Below, in pieces: positions 24,438 through 36,272 of a stretch of 38,955 nucleotides of DNA; position 1 is the stretch's first letter, and the number at the start of each line of letters is the position of its first letter. The stretch lies in NCBI RefSeq assembly GCF_009720385.1, contig NZ_ML769309.1, positions 134,685 to 173,639 on the forward strand, written 5' to 3'. The notes below the pieces were generated by a model that worked only from the letters and a program-made list of their open reading frames with translations, did no database searches and had not been told where the DNA came from. The stretch is from Catellatospora vulcania. Its GTDB lineage: Bacteria; Actinomycetota; Actinomycetes; Mycobacteriales; Micromonosporaceae. The position numbers and the translations under genes are program-made.

Positions 24438-24842
24438 GTGTCCACCCTTCGGATCAACGCCCTCAGGGCGCTCGGCATCGCCGGTTTCGCGCTCGCCACG
24501 TCGCTCGCCGTCCACGAGGTCGCGCTCGCCGGCACCGCGCAGACGCCGGTCGGCCACCTGACCAGCAGCCTCGACGGCTGCAACGACCTCGGTGCGCAGG
24601 TGCTGGTCGTGCTGACCGGCGGCCGGCCCAACACGGTGTACAACGCCGGGACCGCCCGCGGTTACGACCACGACGACACCTTCACCACCGACGCCAACGG
24701 CAACGGCACCGGGTACTTCCACAACGCCTGGGCGGACACCGACCCGCGCTGGGCCGGCCAGGCCGTCATCACGGTCACCGGCAACGGCCAGACCGGCACC
24801 GTGACGGTGCAGATCGACTGCGCGGACCCCAAGGGCGAGTAG
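24438..24842 (+). CDS. Small secreted protein
   Basis: A 134-residue exported protein with a signal peptide (about residues 1-31, ending VALAGTA). The mature part is beta-rich, with two Cys (48 and 127) that may form a disulfide. Segments such as QVLVVLTGGRPNTVY and AVITVTGNGQTGTVTVQIDC suggest a single Ig-like or beta-sandwich domain. No family is recognised. The frame is open from 24126, but the signal peptide starts at GTG 24438. It is divergent from the TetR gene. Confidence 0.78.
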   Translation: MSTLRINALRALGIAGFALATSLAVHEVALAGTAQTPVGHLTSSLDGCNDLGAQVLVVLTGGRPNTVYNAGTARGYDHDDTFTTDANGNGTGYFHNAWADTDPRWAGQAVITVTGNGQTGTVTVQIDCADPKGE

Positions 24843-24847
24843 TCGAA

Positions 24848-24891
24848 GGCTCCCGCGTCGCCGATCGCCACCGGTCGGCGACGCGAGAGCC
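24848..24891. terminator. Bidirectional hairpin terminator
   Basis: A 17-base inverted repeat (24848-24864 against 24875-24891, one mismatch) with a ten-base loop lies between the converging secreted-protein and winged-helix genes. Confidence 0.72.
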
Positions 24892-24900
24892 GAACCGGCG

Positions 24901-25188
24901 TCAGGCGCCGCCGATCAGCGCCCGCAGAGCCGCGCAGTGGCCTTCGTACGCCTGCTGCCCGGCCTTCGTGATCCGGTAGGTGGTGCTGCTCCCGCGGCCG
25001 TGGCCTTCCTTGGCCGCGCTGACGTATCCGGCCGACTCCAACGTGGACATCTGCTTGGACAGGTCCGACTCGGTGAGTCGCAGATGGTCCTTCAGGAACC
25101 GGAACGACACCGAGGGGGCGTTGGCCAGCACGGCCATCGCCGCCAGGCGCTTGGGCACGTGGATGACCGGATCCAGCCCGTCGATCAT
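24901..25188 (-). CDS. Winged-helix regulator (HTH_34/MarR-like)
   Basis: A 95-residue protein consisting only of a winged helix: PKRLAAMAVLANAPSVSFRF, recognition segment LTESDLSKQMSTLESAGYV, and the wing KEGHGRGSSTTYRITKAG. This is the compact family often annotated as a transcriptional regulator with a winged-helix DNA-binding domain. It usually stands beside a small membrane protein. Its ATG overlaps the stop of the upstream membrane-protein gene in ATGA, so the two are made together. It probably autoregulates at the inverted repeat upstream of that gene. Confidence 0.85.
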   Translation of the reverse strand: MIDGLDPVIHVPKRLAAMAVLANAPSVSFRFLKDHLRLTESDLSKQMSTLESAGYVSAAKEGHGRGSSTTYRITKAGQQAYEGHCAALRALIGGA

Positions 25189-25661
25189 CGCAGGCGGGCC
25201 CGGGTCTCGGCGGCGGCCAGCGCGTAGCGGCGCTCGTAGACGGCCAGACCTGCGGTCACCAGGACGAACGCGGCAACGGCCGCGGCGGGGACGCCGCCCA
25301 GCCACCAGGCAGCCGCGACGAGCAGCGCGATCACCGGCAGCGCGATCGCGTATCCGCGCCAGACTCCGGCGATCTCGGCAGGCGGCGTTCCCTTGCCCGG
25401 CATGGGAAGCGCACCGTGCCTGCGCCGCATCCAGACGATGAAGAGGGCCTCGACGGCGAGAAGTAGGGCGAGCGAGCCGACGAACGCCCCCGTGTTCTCG
25501 CGCCACCAGGTGAAGGCGCCGATCATGGCGGCGACCCACGCGCCGACGGACGGCGCATACCACCAGGGGGTGGGCGGGTAGTCGACGTAGGGGGCAGCGG
25601 CGCCACGCTCGGCCGCCTTGAGTTGCTCCGCCAGGTCATAACTTTCCATACTGGAAACCAT
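25185..25661 (-). CDS. Four-TM membrane protein paired with winged-helix regulator
   Basis: A 158-residue integral membrane protein with four hydrophobic segments, around residues 37-52, 57-77, 103-121 and 124-143, and a short Arg/Ala-rich C-terminal tail. No catalytic motif is visible and the family is not one I can name. ATG 25661 is chosen over ATG 25649 because GGAAAG lies nine bases before it. It begins only a few bases from a ten-base inverted repeat. It follows the DUF3237 gene by 43 bases on the same strand. Confidence 0.75.
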   Translation of the reverse strand: MVSSMESYDLAEQLKAAERGAAAPYVDYPPTPWWYAPSVGAWVAAMIGAFTWWRENTGAFVGSLALLLAVEALFIVWMRRRHGALPMPGKGTPPAEIAGVWRGYAIALPVIALLVAAAWWLGGVPAAAVAAFVLVTAGLAVYERRYALAAAETRARLR

Positions 25662-25664
25662 ATG

Positions 25665-25700
25665 CGAATACTTTCCACATGTGCAAGTAAAAAGTATTCG
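25665..25700. promoter_or_regulatory. AT-rich inverted repeat, operator or terminator
   Basis: CGAATACTTT (25665-25674) and AAAGTATTCG (25691-25700) are perfect inverted repeats separated by 16 bases that include the palindrome CACATGTG (25676-25683). A further ACTTTCCA lies at 25641-25648, in direct repeat with 25670-25677. The right position for an autoregulatory operator of the membrane/winged-helix pair overlaps that of a terminator for the DUF3237 operon. It is one of the few AT-rich patches in the window. Confidence 0.6.
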
Positions 25701-25704
25701 CGCG

Positions 25705-26166
25705 TCAGGTCACCCGGTACGCGGCGTAGCGGACGCGGTCGGCCTCGCGGATCGCGGAGGCCACGAACACCGACTGTTCGAGCACGGCCAGGCGGGCGGC
25801 GGAGGTCTCCAGCCGGACGCCGATGCGGAAGTAGTACTCGGACGGGTCCACCGGCTCGCCGCGCAGCAGCGCCCCGAGAACCTCCGGCGGTCCGCTGCGT
25901 ACGCCGAACGTCCGCAGGTAGACATGCTCGCCATCCGGTGTGCGCGCCGAGTAGCGGGTGTCGATCTCGACGGCCCCGTCGGGGCGTACCAGCTGCCAGT
26001 CCGCGCCCCCGGCCAGGATCTCGGCGTCGAACAGGCCGCGGACCTGCCCGCCCACGATCGGCACGACCCGGCGGTGCCCGGCCCGGGTCACCCCGTGATC
26101 CTCCAGCGGTCCGAGGTGGACCTCGACGTCGAAGGCGTGCTCCAGCGACGGCGTCGGCGCGGTCAT
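25705..26166 (-). CDS. DUF3237 domain protein
   Basis: A 153-residue protein with the DUF3237 pattern of a small beta-barrel: FDVEVHLGPLEDHG, GHRRVVPIVGGQVRGLFDAEILAGGADWQLVRPDG, DTRYSARTPDGEHVYLRTFG and a C-terminal YYFRIGVRLETS. The biochemical role of the family is not established, and members often sit beside oxidoreductases and hydrolases for small aromatic or cyclic compounds. Its ATG overlaps the stop of the hydrolase gene in ATGA. It is the last gene of the four-gene chain. Confidence 0.87.
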   Translation of the reverse strand: MTAPTPSLEHAFDVEVHLGPLEDHGVTRAGHRRVVPIVGGQVRGLFDAEILAGGADWQLVRPDGAVEIDTRYSARTPDGEHVYLRTFGVRSGPPEVLGALLRGEPVDPSEYYFRIGVRLETSAARLAVLEQSVFVASAIREADRVRYAAYRVT

Positions 26167-27836
26167 GGCTGCCACACCGGCAGCTCGATCCGCGATGCGC
26201 GGGCGGTGTCGTGCGAGATCGCCTGCTCGGCCCGCGCGGTGAGCACCGCGGCCGCGGCGGGCTCGCCGGTGCCGGGGTTGCGCGCGTACCGCGGATGGGC
26301 TCCCGAGCTGATCTGCACACTGATGCGGTGGCCTGCCGCGAAGCGGTGGAACGTCGGCCACAGCGGCACTTCGACCTCGCGGAAGCCCTCGTCGTCGGGC
26401 TCCGGGCCGGTGTCGGCGATGCCGCCGATGCGGCGGATGCCGTCGCAGACGGTCATGGACCGGCCGTCGGGGTGCACGTCGCAGATGCGTACGAACAGGT
26501 CGGCGCTGGGCTGGGAGGACCGGAACCGGATGCGGGCCACCGGTTCGCCGGCGAGCACGGTCGCGGCGTCCAGGACGTCGGTGCGGAACACGGCGACGTC
26601 ATCGCGGCGCTCGTGGGCGGCGTTGTCGAGGGGCCCGGAGTTCGGCTGCAGGCTCGGACCGCCGACGGCGGGCGTGGCGTCGTCGGGGTCGTAGGTGTAG
26701 CGGGTGACGCCGCCGCCGGGCGCGGCTTGGCTGAGCAGGCCCGATCCGTGCAGGTGCCAGGGCTGGGCGGCGGCGCCCGGCGGCGGCCATGCCGGCAGGT
26801 CGTGCCACTGCTGCGCGCCGGTGAGGAAGGCGCGCACCGGGGCGACCCGGGTGCTCGGCCCGTTCGCGAGGTGTTCGGTGAGGAAGGCGACCGACTCGGA
26901 CAGGGCCGGGCCGCCCATGCCCGCCGAGACGTGTCCCCACGGGCCGATCGTCAGGCGGGGCGGCCGTCCGGCGGCCACGAGCTGGGCGTAATTGCGCAGC
27001 TGCCAGGGCAGGAAGATGTCGTACCAGCCGGTGATCATGTAGACGGGCGCGGTGACGTCGGGGACCGAGGCGGTGTGCGACTGCCGGGTCCAGTACTCGT
27101 CGGTGAGCCGCTCGTGGGCGACCCAGTCCTGGTACCAGTCCACCGGTCCGCCCGTCGCGACGGTGTCGCCGGCGCTGAGCGGGAGCACGCCGAACGCCTC
27201 GGTGAGCTTGGGGTCGGGGCGCAGCATGGCCAGGATCAGCGGCAGGAAGCGGCGCTTGGCCATGCGGTCCATCATCTGTGTCCAGCCGAGCGCGTTGCGC
27301 AGCGAGAACGCGCCGTTGTCCCAGGTGATGGCCCCGAAGTCGGGCATCGTCGTGATGAGGCAGAGCGCGTCGGGGGCGTTGGCGGGGTCCTCGCGCTGCA
27401 GGTGTCCGGCCACGGCCCACTGGGTGTAGCCGAGGTAGCTGGGCCCGTACGTGGCGACCGTGCCGGTGAACCACGGCTGCTGCCGCACCCAGCGGTGGGT
27501 GGCCGCGCCGTCGCGCTGCTCGTCGAGCTGCGGGGTGAAGACGCCGGCCGAGCCCCAGGTGCCGCGGCAGCGCTGGGCGAGCACGGTGAAGCCTTCGCGG
27601 GCGAGCGCGCGGGCCTGGGTGTCGGTGCTGCGGCGGCCGTACGGCCCGCGCATGACGATCGTCGGCAGCGGCGGGGCGTCGCCGACCGGGGTGATCAGGT
27701 CGGCGAGCAGTTCGGCGCCGTCGTCCATGGGCACGCGCAGGTCCTTGCGGACGGTGATGTCGTAGGGCCCCGGCGTGACGCCTTTGATCATCCTGGCTTG
27801 CATCCATCGGGAGAGCCGCTGGCCGAGCGTCGTCAT
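26163..27836 (-). CDS. CocE/NonD family hydrolase
   Basis: A 557-residue serine hydrolase of the X-Pro dipeptidyl-peptidase/cocaine-esterase family. The first 310 residues are the alpha/beta hydrolase fold, with the nucleophile S133 in YGPSYLGY, the oxyanion region RGPYGRRSTD and MITGWYDIFLPWQL near the acid residue. The C-terminal 200 residues form the jelly-roll beta domain (VARIRFRSSQPSADLFVRICDV...). Members cleave esters and acyl-amides of bulky substrates. There is no signal peptide, so it acts in the cytoplasm. It is joined by ATGA overlaps to MarR before and DUF3237 after. Confidence 0.9.
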   Translation of the reverse strand: MTTLGQRLSRWMQARMIKGVTPGPYDITVRKDLRVPMDDGAELLADLITPVGDAPPLPTIVMRGPYGRRSTDTQARALAREGFTVLAQRCRGTWGSAGVFTPQLDEQRDGAATHRWVRQQPWFTGTVATYGPSYLGYTQWAVAGHLQREDPANAPDALCLITTMPDFGAITWDNGAFSLRNALGWTQMMDRMAKRRFLPLILAMLRPDPKLTEAFGVLPLSAGDTVATGGPVDWYQDWVAHERLTDEYWTRQSHTASVPDVTAPVYMITGWYDIFLPWQLRNYAQLVAAGRPPRLTIGPWGHVSAGMGGPALSESVAFLTEHLANGPSTRVAPVRAFLTGAQQWHDLPAWPPPGAAAQPWHLHGSGLLSQAAPGGGVTRYTYDPDDATPAVGGPSLQPNSGPLDNAAHERRDDVAVFRTDVLDAATVLAGEPVARIRFRSSQPSADLFVRICDVHPDGRSMTVCDGIRRIGGIADTGPEPDDEGFREVEVPLWPTFHRFAAGHRISVQISSGAHPRYARNPGTGEPAAAAVLTARAEQAISHDTARASRIELPVWQP

Positions 27837-28315
27837 GGCGTGTCCTCGGGGGTGGGGGAGGCGGAGGGGTTCGGCCGCCGGCCGGCGAGCGCGGCACGGA
27901 GCCGGTCGAGCGCCGGCACTGCGGCGGCGAGCGCGTCGCGGTCACCGTCCGGCAGGGTGGCGGCGGCCGCCGCGATGAGCCGGGCGCTCGCGCGGTCGAA
28001 GCGGTCGAACAGGTCGAGGGCCTTGGCGGAGGCGGCGACGGTGACGCGGCGGCGGTCGTCGTCGCGCTGGCGGCGGGCGATCAGGCCGCTGTGCTCCATC
28101 GTGCGCAGCAGGTTGCTGACCGTCGGACGGCTCATGCCGAGCCGGGCGGCGAGCTCGCCCGGTGTGGCGACGCTGCCCGCGGGCAGGGCGCGGATGATCT
28201 CGATCTGCGCGTCCGGGATCTCGGGCAGGTCCTCGGCGGCGCGCGCCGCGGCCAGCAGCGTGCGGCGCAGCGGTGAGATGACCGCCGCGAGGTCTGCCGG
28301 GTCGAAGGCGCTCAT
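27833..28315 (-). CDS. MarR family regulator
   Basis: A 160-residue winged-helix regulator. The helix-turn-helix is TPGELAARLGMSRPTVSNLLRTMEHSGLI, with the wing ARRQRDDDRRRVTVAASAKAL, and flanking helices form the dimer interface. The Pro-rich C-terminal tail (PNPSASPTPEDTP) is extra. It lies inside the operon between the monooxygenase and hydrolase genes, with ATGA overlaps on both sides. Its likely binding site is the 9-3-9 palindrome upstream of the first gene, giving a simple feedback circuit. Confidence 0.9.
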   Translation of the reverse strand: MSAFDPADLAAVISPLRRTLLAAARAAEDLPEIPDAQIEIIRALPAGSVATPGELAARLGMSRPTVSNLLRTMEHSGLIARRQRDDDRRRVTVAASAKALDLFDRFDRASARLIAAAAATLPDGDRDALAAAVPALDRLRAALAGRRPNPSASPTPEDTP

Positions 28316-29571
28316 CGGGTGGTGTCCGGCGGGGTCAGCGAGGGGCGGGTGTTGAGGGCGTCGGGGTGGAATCCGGCGGCCCGCTTGTAGCCGGTGGCGA
28401 TCTCGGCGAGTTCGTCGGCGGGGATGACGTCGTGGATGTCGGCGAAGCCGCCTGGCGCGCGTTCGTGGGCGAGGAGCATGACCTGCTCGGGGCCCTGGCG
28501 GCGGTTGCTCAGCACCAGGGCGGTGGTGGCGGGGCGGCGGTCGGCCTCGTACGCGGCGAGCGCCTGCTCCGTCGTCGGCGTGGTGGCCAGGTGGAAGGCG
28601 AGCGTGCGCGCGTCGAGGATCGCCTGGGACGCGCCGTTGGAGCCGTTGGGGTACATGGGGTGGGCGGCGTCGCCGAGCAGGGTCGAGCGCCCGTGCGTCC
28701 AGCGGTCGATCGGGTCGCGGTCGACCATCGGGTATTCGAGGATCTCGTCGGCGGCCGCGATGACGGCGGGCACGTCGAGCCAGCCGAACCGCCAGTCGCG
28801 GAACAGGTCGCGGACCGGGGCGGGGTCGACGGCGCGGTTCCAGTCGGCGGTCTGGGCGCCCGTGCTGTCGGCACGCCGTTCGGCGATGAAGTTGACGCGC
28901 GCGTGGCCCGTGCCGTCGGGTGCGCTGACGGGGTACGCGACGAACTTCTGCTCGCCGTCCCCCGCCATGATCATGGTGCGTCCGTCGAGGTAGGCGGGGA
29001 TCGTGGCGGTGCCGCGCCACAGGGTCAGCCCGTTCCAGACGGGGTCCCCCTCGCCGGGGTGGTGCTGGCGGCGCAGCGCGGAGTGGATGCCGTCGGCCCC
29101 GACCACGAGCGAGGCTTCGACGCGTGCTTCGCCGCCTGCGGTGTCGAAGACCGCGACGTCGGTGTCCGGGCCGTGCTCGACCGCGGTGAGCCGGTGTCCC
29201 GGCTGGACGGCGTCCGCGCCGAGCCGCTCGCGGACCGCGTCGAGCAGGGCGAGTTGCAGGCGGCCGCGGTACACCGACAGCTGCGGCCAGCGGTAGCCGG
29301 CGTCCAGGCCGCGGGGCTCGCGCCAGATGGGCTGGCCGAAGCGGTTGAAGTAGGCCAGAGTGCCGGGGGCCGTGCCGAGTGCGGCGACGCGCTCGCCGAG
29401 GCCGAGTTCGGTCAGCTCGCGAACGGCGTGGGGGAGCAGGTTGATGCCCACACCCAGCGGTCGCAGCTCGGCGACGCGGTCGAACAAGCGGATGTCGCGG
29501 AACCCGGCCTGGTGCAGGCTGAGCGCGGCGGTGAGCCCACCGATGCCCGCGCCGATGATCGCGATCGTCAT
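28312..29571 (-). CDS. PhzS-like FAD-dependent monooxygenase
   Basis: A 419-residue class A flavoprotein monooxygenase. The FAD motif GAGIGG lies at 7-12, the DG motif at VVGADGIHSALRR, and the GD motif at LLGDAAHPMYPNGSNGASQAI. Close likeness to PhzS of Pseudomonas (phenazine hydroxylation) is seen in RPLGVGINLLPHAV, SVYRGRLQLALLDAVRERLG, WNGLTLWRG and EYPMVDRDPIDRW. The substrate is probably a planar aromatic acid or quinone, but the exact one is unknown. It heads the four-gene chain, starting at ATG 29571 with GGGAG upstream. Confidence 0.88.
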   Translation of the reverse strand: MTIAIIGAGIGGLTAALSLHQAGFRDIRLFDRVAELRPLGVGINLLPHAVRELTELGLGERVAALGTAPGTLAYFNRFGQPIWREPRGLDAGYRWPQLSVYRGRLQLALLDAVRERLGADAVQPGHRLTAVEHGPDTDVAVFDTAGGEARVEASLVVGADGIHSALRRQHHPGEGDPVWNGLTLWRGTATIPAYLDGRTMIMAGDGEQKFVAYPVSAPDGTGHARVNFIAERRADSTGAQTADWNRAVDPAPVRDLFRDWRFGWLDVPAVIAAADEILEYPMVDRDPIDRWTHGRSTLLGDAAHPMYPNGSNGASQAILDARTLAFHLATTPTTEQALAAYEADRRPATTALVLSNRRQGPEQVMLLAHERAPGGFADIHDVIPADELAEIATGYKRAAGFHPDALNTRPSLTPPDTTR

Positions 29572-29603
29572 CTCGACTCCCAGGGTTGCCGTGGATGGCG
29601 CAC

Positions 29604-29635
29604 ATAGTTTTGAAACAAAGCTATTGCATTGTCAA
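29604..29635 (-). promoter_or_regulatory. Promoter and MarR-type operator of the monooxygenase operon
   Basis: On the minus strand a consensus -35 TTGACA (29635-29630) is followed after 18 bases by AAAACT as a possible -10. A 9-3-9 palindrome, ATAGTTTTG and CAAAGCTAT around AAA (29604-29624, eight of nine positions paired), covers the spacer and -10, the place where a MarR repressor would block transcription. Confidence 0.65.
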
Positions 29636-29645
29636 GGCCGCCGAC

Positions 29646-29676
29646 TTGACCTCGCCCCAAGGGCGCGCCGCAGACT
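29646..29676 (+). promoter_or_regulatory. MerR-type promoter with 19-bp spacer
   Basis: TTGACC (29646-29651) and CAGACT (29671-29676) are separated by exactly 19 bases, the long spacer characteristic of MerR-controlled promoters. The spacer contains the inverted repeat CGCCC-CAA-GGGCG (29654-29666). The start codon of the MerR gene is only six bases past the -10, so the transcript is probably leaderless. Confidence 0.6.
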
Positions 29677-29682
29677 GGCCGG

Positions 29683-30483
29683 GTGGCACGGGATCATCTG
29701 CTGGCGGGGGAGTTCGGGGCGGCGGCGCGGCTGTCGCCGAAGGCGCTGCGCCTGTACGCCGAGCAGGGCCTGCTCCCACCCGCCTGGGTGGACCCGGCGA
29801 CCGGATACCGCTACTACAGCCCCGACCAGCTGCCCCGCGCCCGCCTGATCGCCCGGCTGCGCCGGCTCGGGCTGCCGCTGGCCCGGATCGCGGTGCTGGC
29901 CGACCTGAGCCCGCCGGACCGGGCGCTGGAACTGCGCGGCTGGCTGCACACCCAGCGCAGCCTGCTCGACGACCGGGCCGCGGTGGTGGAGGCGGTGCAG
30001 GGCTCGTCCGCCGACACCGGGCTGGCCGACGCCGTGGCGATGCGCGACGTGGCGGCCGTGAAGGTGCTCGGCCGCCGGCACCGGATCGACGCCACCGCGC
30101 TGGCCGGCTTCGTCAGCACGGCCGAGCAGGACGTCCGCGCCCACCTGCGGGCCTCGGGCCTGCCCGCGGACGGCCCGCGGTTCGTGTTCTTCGAGGACCT
30201 GATCACCCCCGACAGCGACGGGCACGTGGAGGTGGCGGTCGCCTGCGACCGCGGGGTGGAACCCGTCGGCGACCTGCACATCCGCCTGGTGCCCGCGCAC
30301 ACCGCGGTGTACCTGCCCGTGCCGTCCGGCTACGAGGACCTGCCCCTGATCCTGCGCGTCTACGACGCCGTCGAAGCCTGGACGGACGCCCGCCCCGGCG
30401 TCGTCTGCACCGGGCACCCCTACGAGATCTCGCCCGGCGCCGGGACGCGCTTCGACGTCGCGTACCCGGTCGCCGTCCACTGA
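29683..30483 (+). CDS. MerR family regulator with GyrI-like effector domain
   Basis: A 266-residue regulator of the BmrR type. Residues 8-75 are the MerR winged helix (AAARLSPKALRLYAEQGLLPPAWVDPATGYRYYSPDQL). A linker helix follows, and residues 115-265 form a GyrI-like/SOUL-type ligand-binding domain (FVFFEDLITPDSDGHVEVAVAC, TAVYLPVPSGYEDLP). Such proteins activate genes when bound to hydrophobic or cationic compounds. It is followed after 16 bases by the BtrH-like gene, its probable target, and is divergent from the monooxygenase operon. GTG 29683 has no ribosome site, consistent with a leaderless start. Confidence 0.88.
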   Translation: MARDHLLAGEFGAAARLSPKALRLYAEQGLLPPAWVDPATGYRYYSPDQLPRARLIARLRRLGLPLARIAVLADLSPPDRALELRGWLHTQRSLLDDRAAVVEAVQGSSADTGLADAVAMRDVAAVKVLGRRHRIDATALAGFVSTAEQDVRAHLRASGLPADGPRFVFFEDLITPDSDGHVEVAVACDRGVEPVGDLHIRLVPAHTAVYLPVPSGYEDLPLILRVYDAVEAWTDARPGVVCTGHPYEISPGAGTRFDVAYPVAVH

Positions 30484-30499
30484 CCCGAAAGGCCTGCCC

Positions 30500-31420
30500 G
30501 TGCGCCATCTTCCCTATGTCGGCAGCGGTCCCTACTGCTACTCGAACTCGTTCGCGATGCTGCTCGGCGCGCAGTCGCCGTCGACCGCGGTCATCGAGGT
30601 CGCCACGGGCGGCCCGTTCGGCATGCAGCTCATCGGCGCCGCCATGATGTTCTTCGACGCGTACGGGTGGGACCCCGAGCAGGGGTTCGACCGGGCACTG
30701 TCGGCGATCGGCTGGACCTCGACCGTCAGCAGGGGCGGCGACGAGCAGGCGGCGCTGGCCCGCCTCACGGCGGCGGTGCGGCAGGGCCCGGTGTGGGTCG
30801 GACCCGTCGAGATGGGTCACCTGCGCCACCAGCCGGAGATGAACGGCCCGATCGGGGCCGATCACTTCGTGGTCGCGCTCGACGTGGACGACGAGCGGGT
30901 GCTGGTGCACGACCCGCACGGCTACCCGTACGCGGAGGTGCCGGTCGGCGACTTCATGACCGCCTGGCGGGCCGAGACCGTCAGCTACGGCGACCCGTAC
31001 ACGATGCGCACCGGCTTCACGAAGGTCGCCGACGTCAGCGACGCCGACGCGATCCGCTCGACCATCCCGGCCGCGATCGACTGGCTGTCCATGCGCGCCG
31101 AGGTCAAGATGCCGCCCGGCAGCCTCGGCAACGGCGCGGCAGCCGAACGGGTCGCCGAGCTGGTCGAGGCCGGGGCGGCCGACGGCCTGCGCGAGCACCT
31201 CATGTACTTCGCGATCCGAGTCGGCGCGCGCCGGCTCGCCGACACCGCCGACTGCCTGCTGCTGGCCGGTTACGACAAGGCGGCCGAGGTCGCCGCGGAG
31301 CAGGCCCGGCTCGTCGGCTCGCTGCAGTACCCGGTGGTCAGCAGGGACTTCCCGACGGCGGCGGCCGCCCTGCGCCGGCTCGCCCCGACCTACGACCGCC
31401 TGCTCGCGGCGCTGGAATAG
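30500..31420 (+). CDS. BtrH/C39-like papain-fold protein
   Basis: A 306-residue protein. The first 170 residues match the BtrH N-terminal/C39-like type: C13 in GPYCYSNSFAMLLG, H122 in GADHFVVALDVDD and D138 in VLVHDPHGYP are placed as a papain-like triad. BtrH itself is an acyltransferase of butirosin synthesis, while other members are peptidase-like. The C-terminal 130 residues are helical (ADAIRSTIPAAIDWL..., DCLLLAGYDKAAEVAAEQARLVG), perhaps a helical substrate-binding part. There is no signal peptide. GTG 30500 has GAAAGG upstream. It is likely the partner of the preceding MerR regulator. Confidence 0.75.
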   Translation: MRHLPYVGSGPYCYSNSFAMLLGAQSPSTAVIEVATGGPFGMQLIGAAMMFFDAYGWDPEQGFDRALSAIGWTSTVSRGGDEQAALARLTAAVRQGPVWVGPVEMGHLRHQPEMNGPIGADHFVVALDVDDERVLVHDPHGYPYAEVPVGDFMTAWRAETVSYGDPYTMRTGFTKVADVSDADAIRSTIPAAIDWLSMRAEVKMPPGSLGNGAAAERVAELVEAGAADGLREHLMYFAIRVGARRLADTADCLLLAGYDKAAEVAAEQARLVGSLQYPVVSRDFPTAAAALRRLAPTYDRLLAALE

Positions 31421-31426
31421 CGGGTC

Positions 31427-31458
31427 GGGGCGGGCCGCCGGCTGCGGTGGCCCGCCCC
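31427..31458. terminator. Bidirectional hairpin terminator
   Basis: A 13-base inverted repeat (31427-31439 against 31446-31458, one mismatch) with a six-base loop lies between the converging BtrH-like and dialkylglycine decarboxylase genes. Confidence 0.68.
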
Positions 31459-31463
31459 GGCGG

Positions 31464-35467
<4,004 letters not shown>

Positions 35468-35525
35468 TCATTGGTGCCATATGCCCCGTTCGGGACTGCG
35501 GGCGGTCGCCGCTACCGCGGCATGG

Positions 35526-36272
35526 TCAGCTGCTCAGGCGGCGGATGAAGTCGACGCTGCCGTCGAAGATCTGCGGTGCGTCGTGGTCGAGGGTCGCCAC
35601 GTGGTAGCTGTCCTGCAGGACGACCTCCTGCACGTCCGCCGAGGTGATGCCCTTCAGCACGAGCTCGCTGTTGACGGGCTCGACCACGTGGTCGTTGGCG
35701 GAGCGGTAGAGCAGCACCGGCTGGGCGACCTTCGGCAGGTCGGCGCGCACGACCGCCTGGAACCGGCGCAGCGACGCCGCGGCCCGCACCGGCGTACGCG
35801 GGTAGGCGCCCTCGTCGATGCCCGGTTTGGCGATGTCGTTGCCGATCGCGGGCACCGACGGCACGACCAGGCCCAGCACGGGCAGCAGCTTCGCGTCCCA
35901 GCGCAGCATGGTGACGGCCGGGTTGACCAGCACGATGCCGGCCAGGTCGGGGTGCTGCTGGGCCAGGCGCAGGGCGAGGGTCCCGCCCATCGACAGGCCG
36001 ACGGCGTACACCGAGGTGCAGTGCCCGCGCAGTTCGGCGGCGGCGCGCTCGACCTCGGCGTACCAGTCCTGCCAGGTGGTGCGGTTGGCGTCGCGCCAGT
36101 GGGTGCCGTGGCCGGGCAGCAGCGGCAGCCGCACCGACCAGCCCTGTGCGGCCAGGTGGCGGGCCCAGGGCCGCATGCTGTGCGGCGACCCGGTGAAGCC
36201 GTGGCACACCACGACCCCGACCCCGGAGTCGCCGTCGTGCTGCAGGGGAGCGTGGTCGATGGCGTTGTCCAT
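35526..36272 (-). CDS. Est30-like carboxylesterase
   Basis: A 248-residue alpha/beta hydrolase. The nucleophile is S94 in VGLSMGG, the acid D194 in YRSANDHVV and the base H224 in DSYHVATLDHD, with the oxyanion segment CHGFTGSPHSMRPWA near residue 24. This is the pattern of Bacillus/Geobacillus Est30 and related monoglyceride lipases. ATG 36272 is chosen because the family begins there. The frame remains open to 36335. The gene is alone between the transporter and the penicillin-binding protein. Confidence 0.88.
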   Translation of the reverse strand: MDNAIDHAPLQHDGDSGVGVVVCHGFTGSPHSMRPWARHLAAQGWSVRLPLLPGHGTHWRDANRTTWQDWYAEVERAAAELRGHCTSVYAVGLSMGGTLALRLAQQHPDLAGIVLVNPAVTMLRWDAKLLPVLGLVVPSVPAIGNDIAKPGIDEGAYPRTPVRAAASLRRFQAVVRADLPKVAQPVLLYRSANDHVVEPVNSELVLKGITSADVQEVVLQDSYHVATLDHDAPQIFDGSVDFIRRLSS

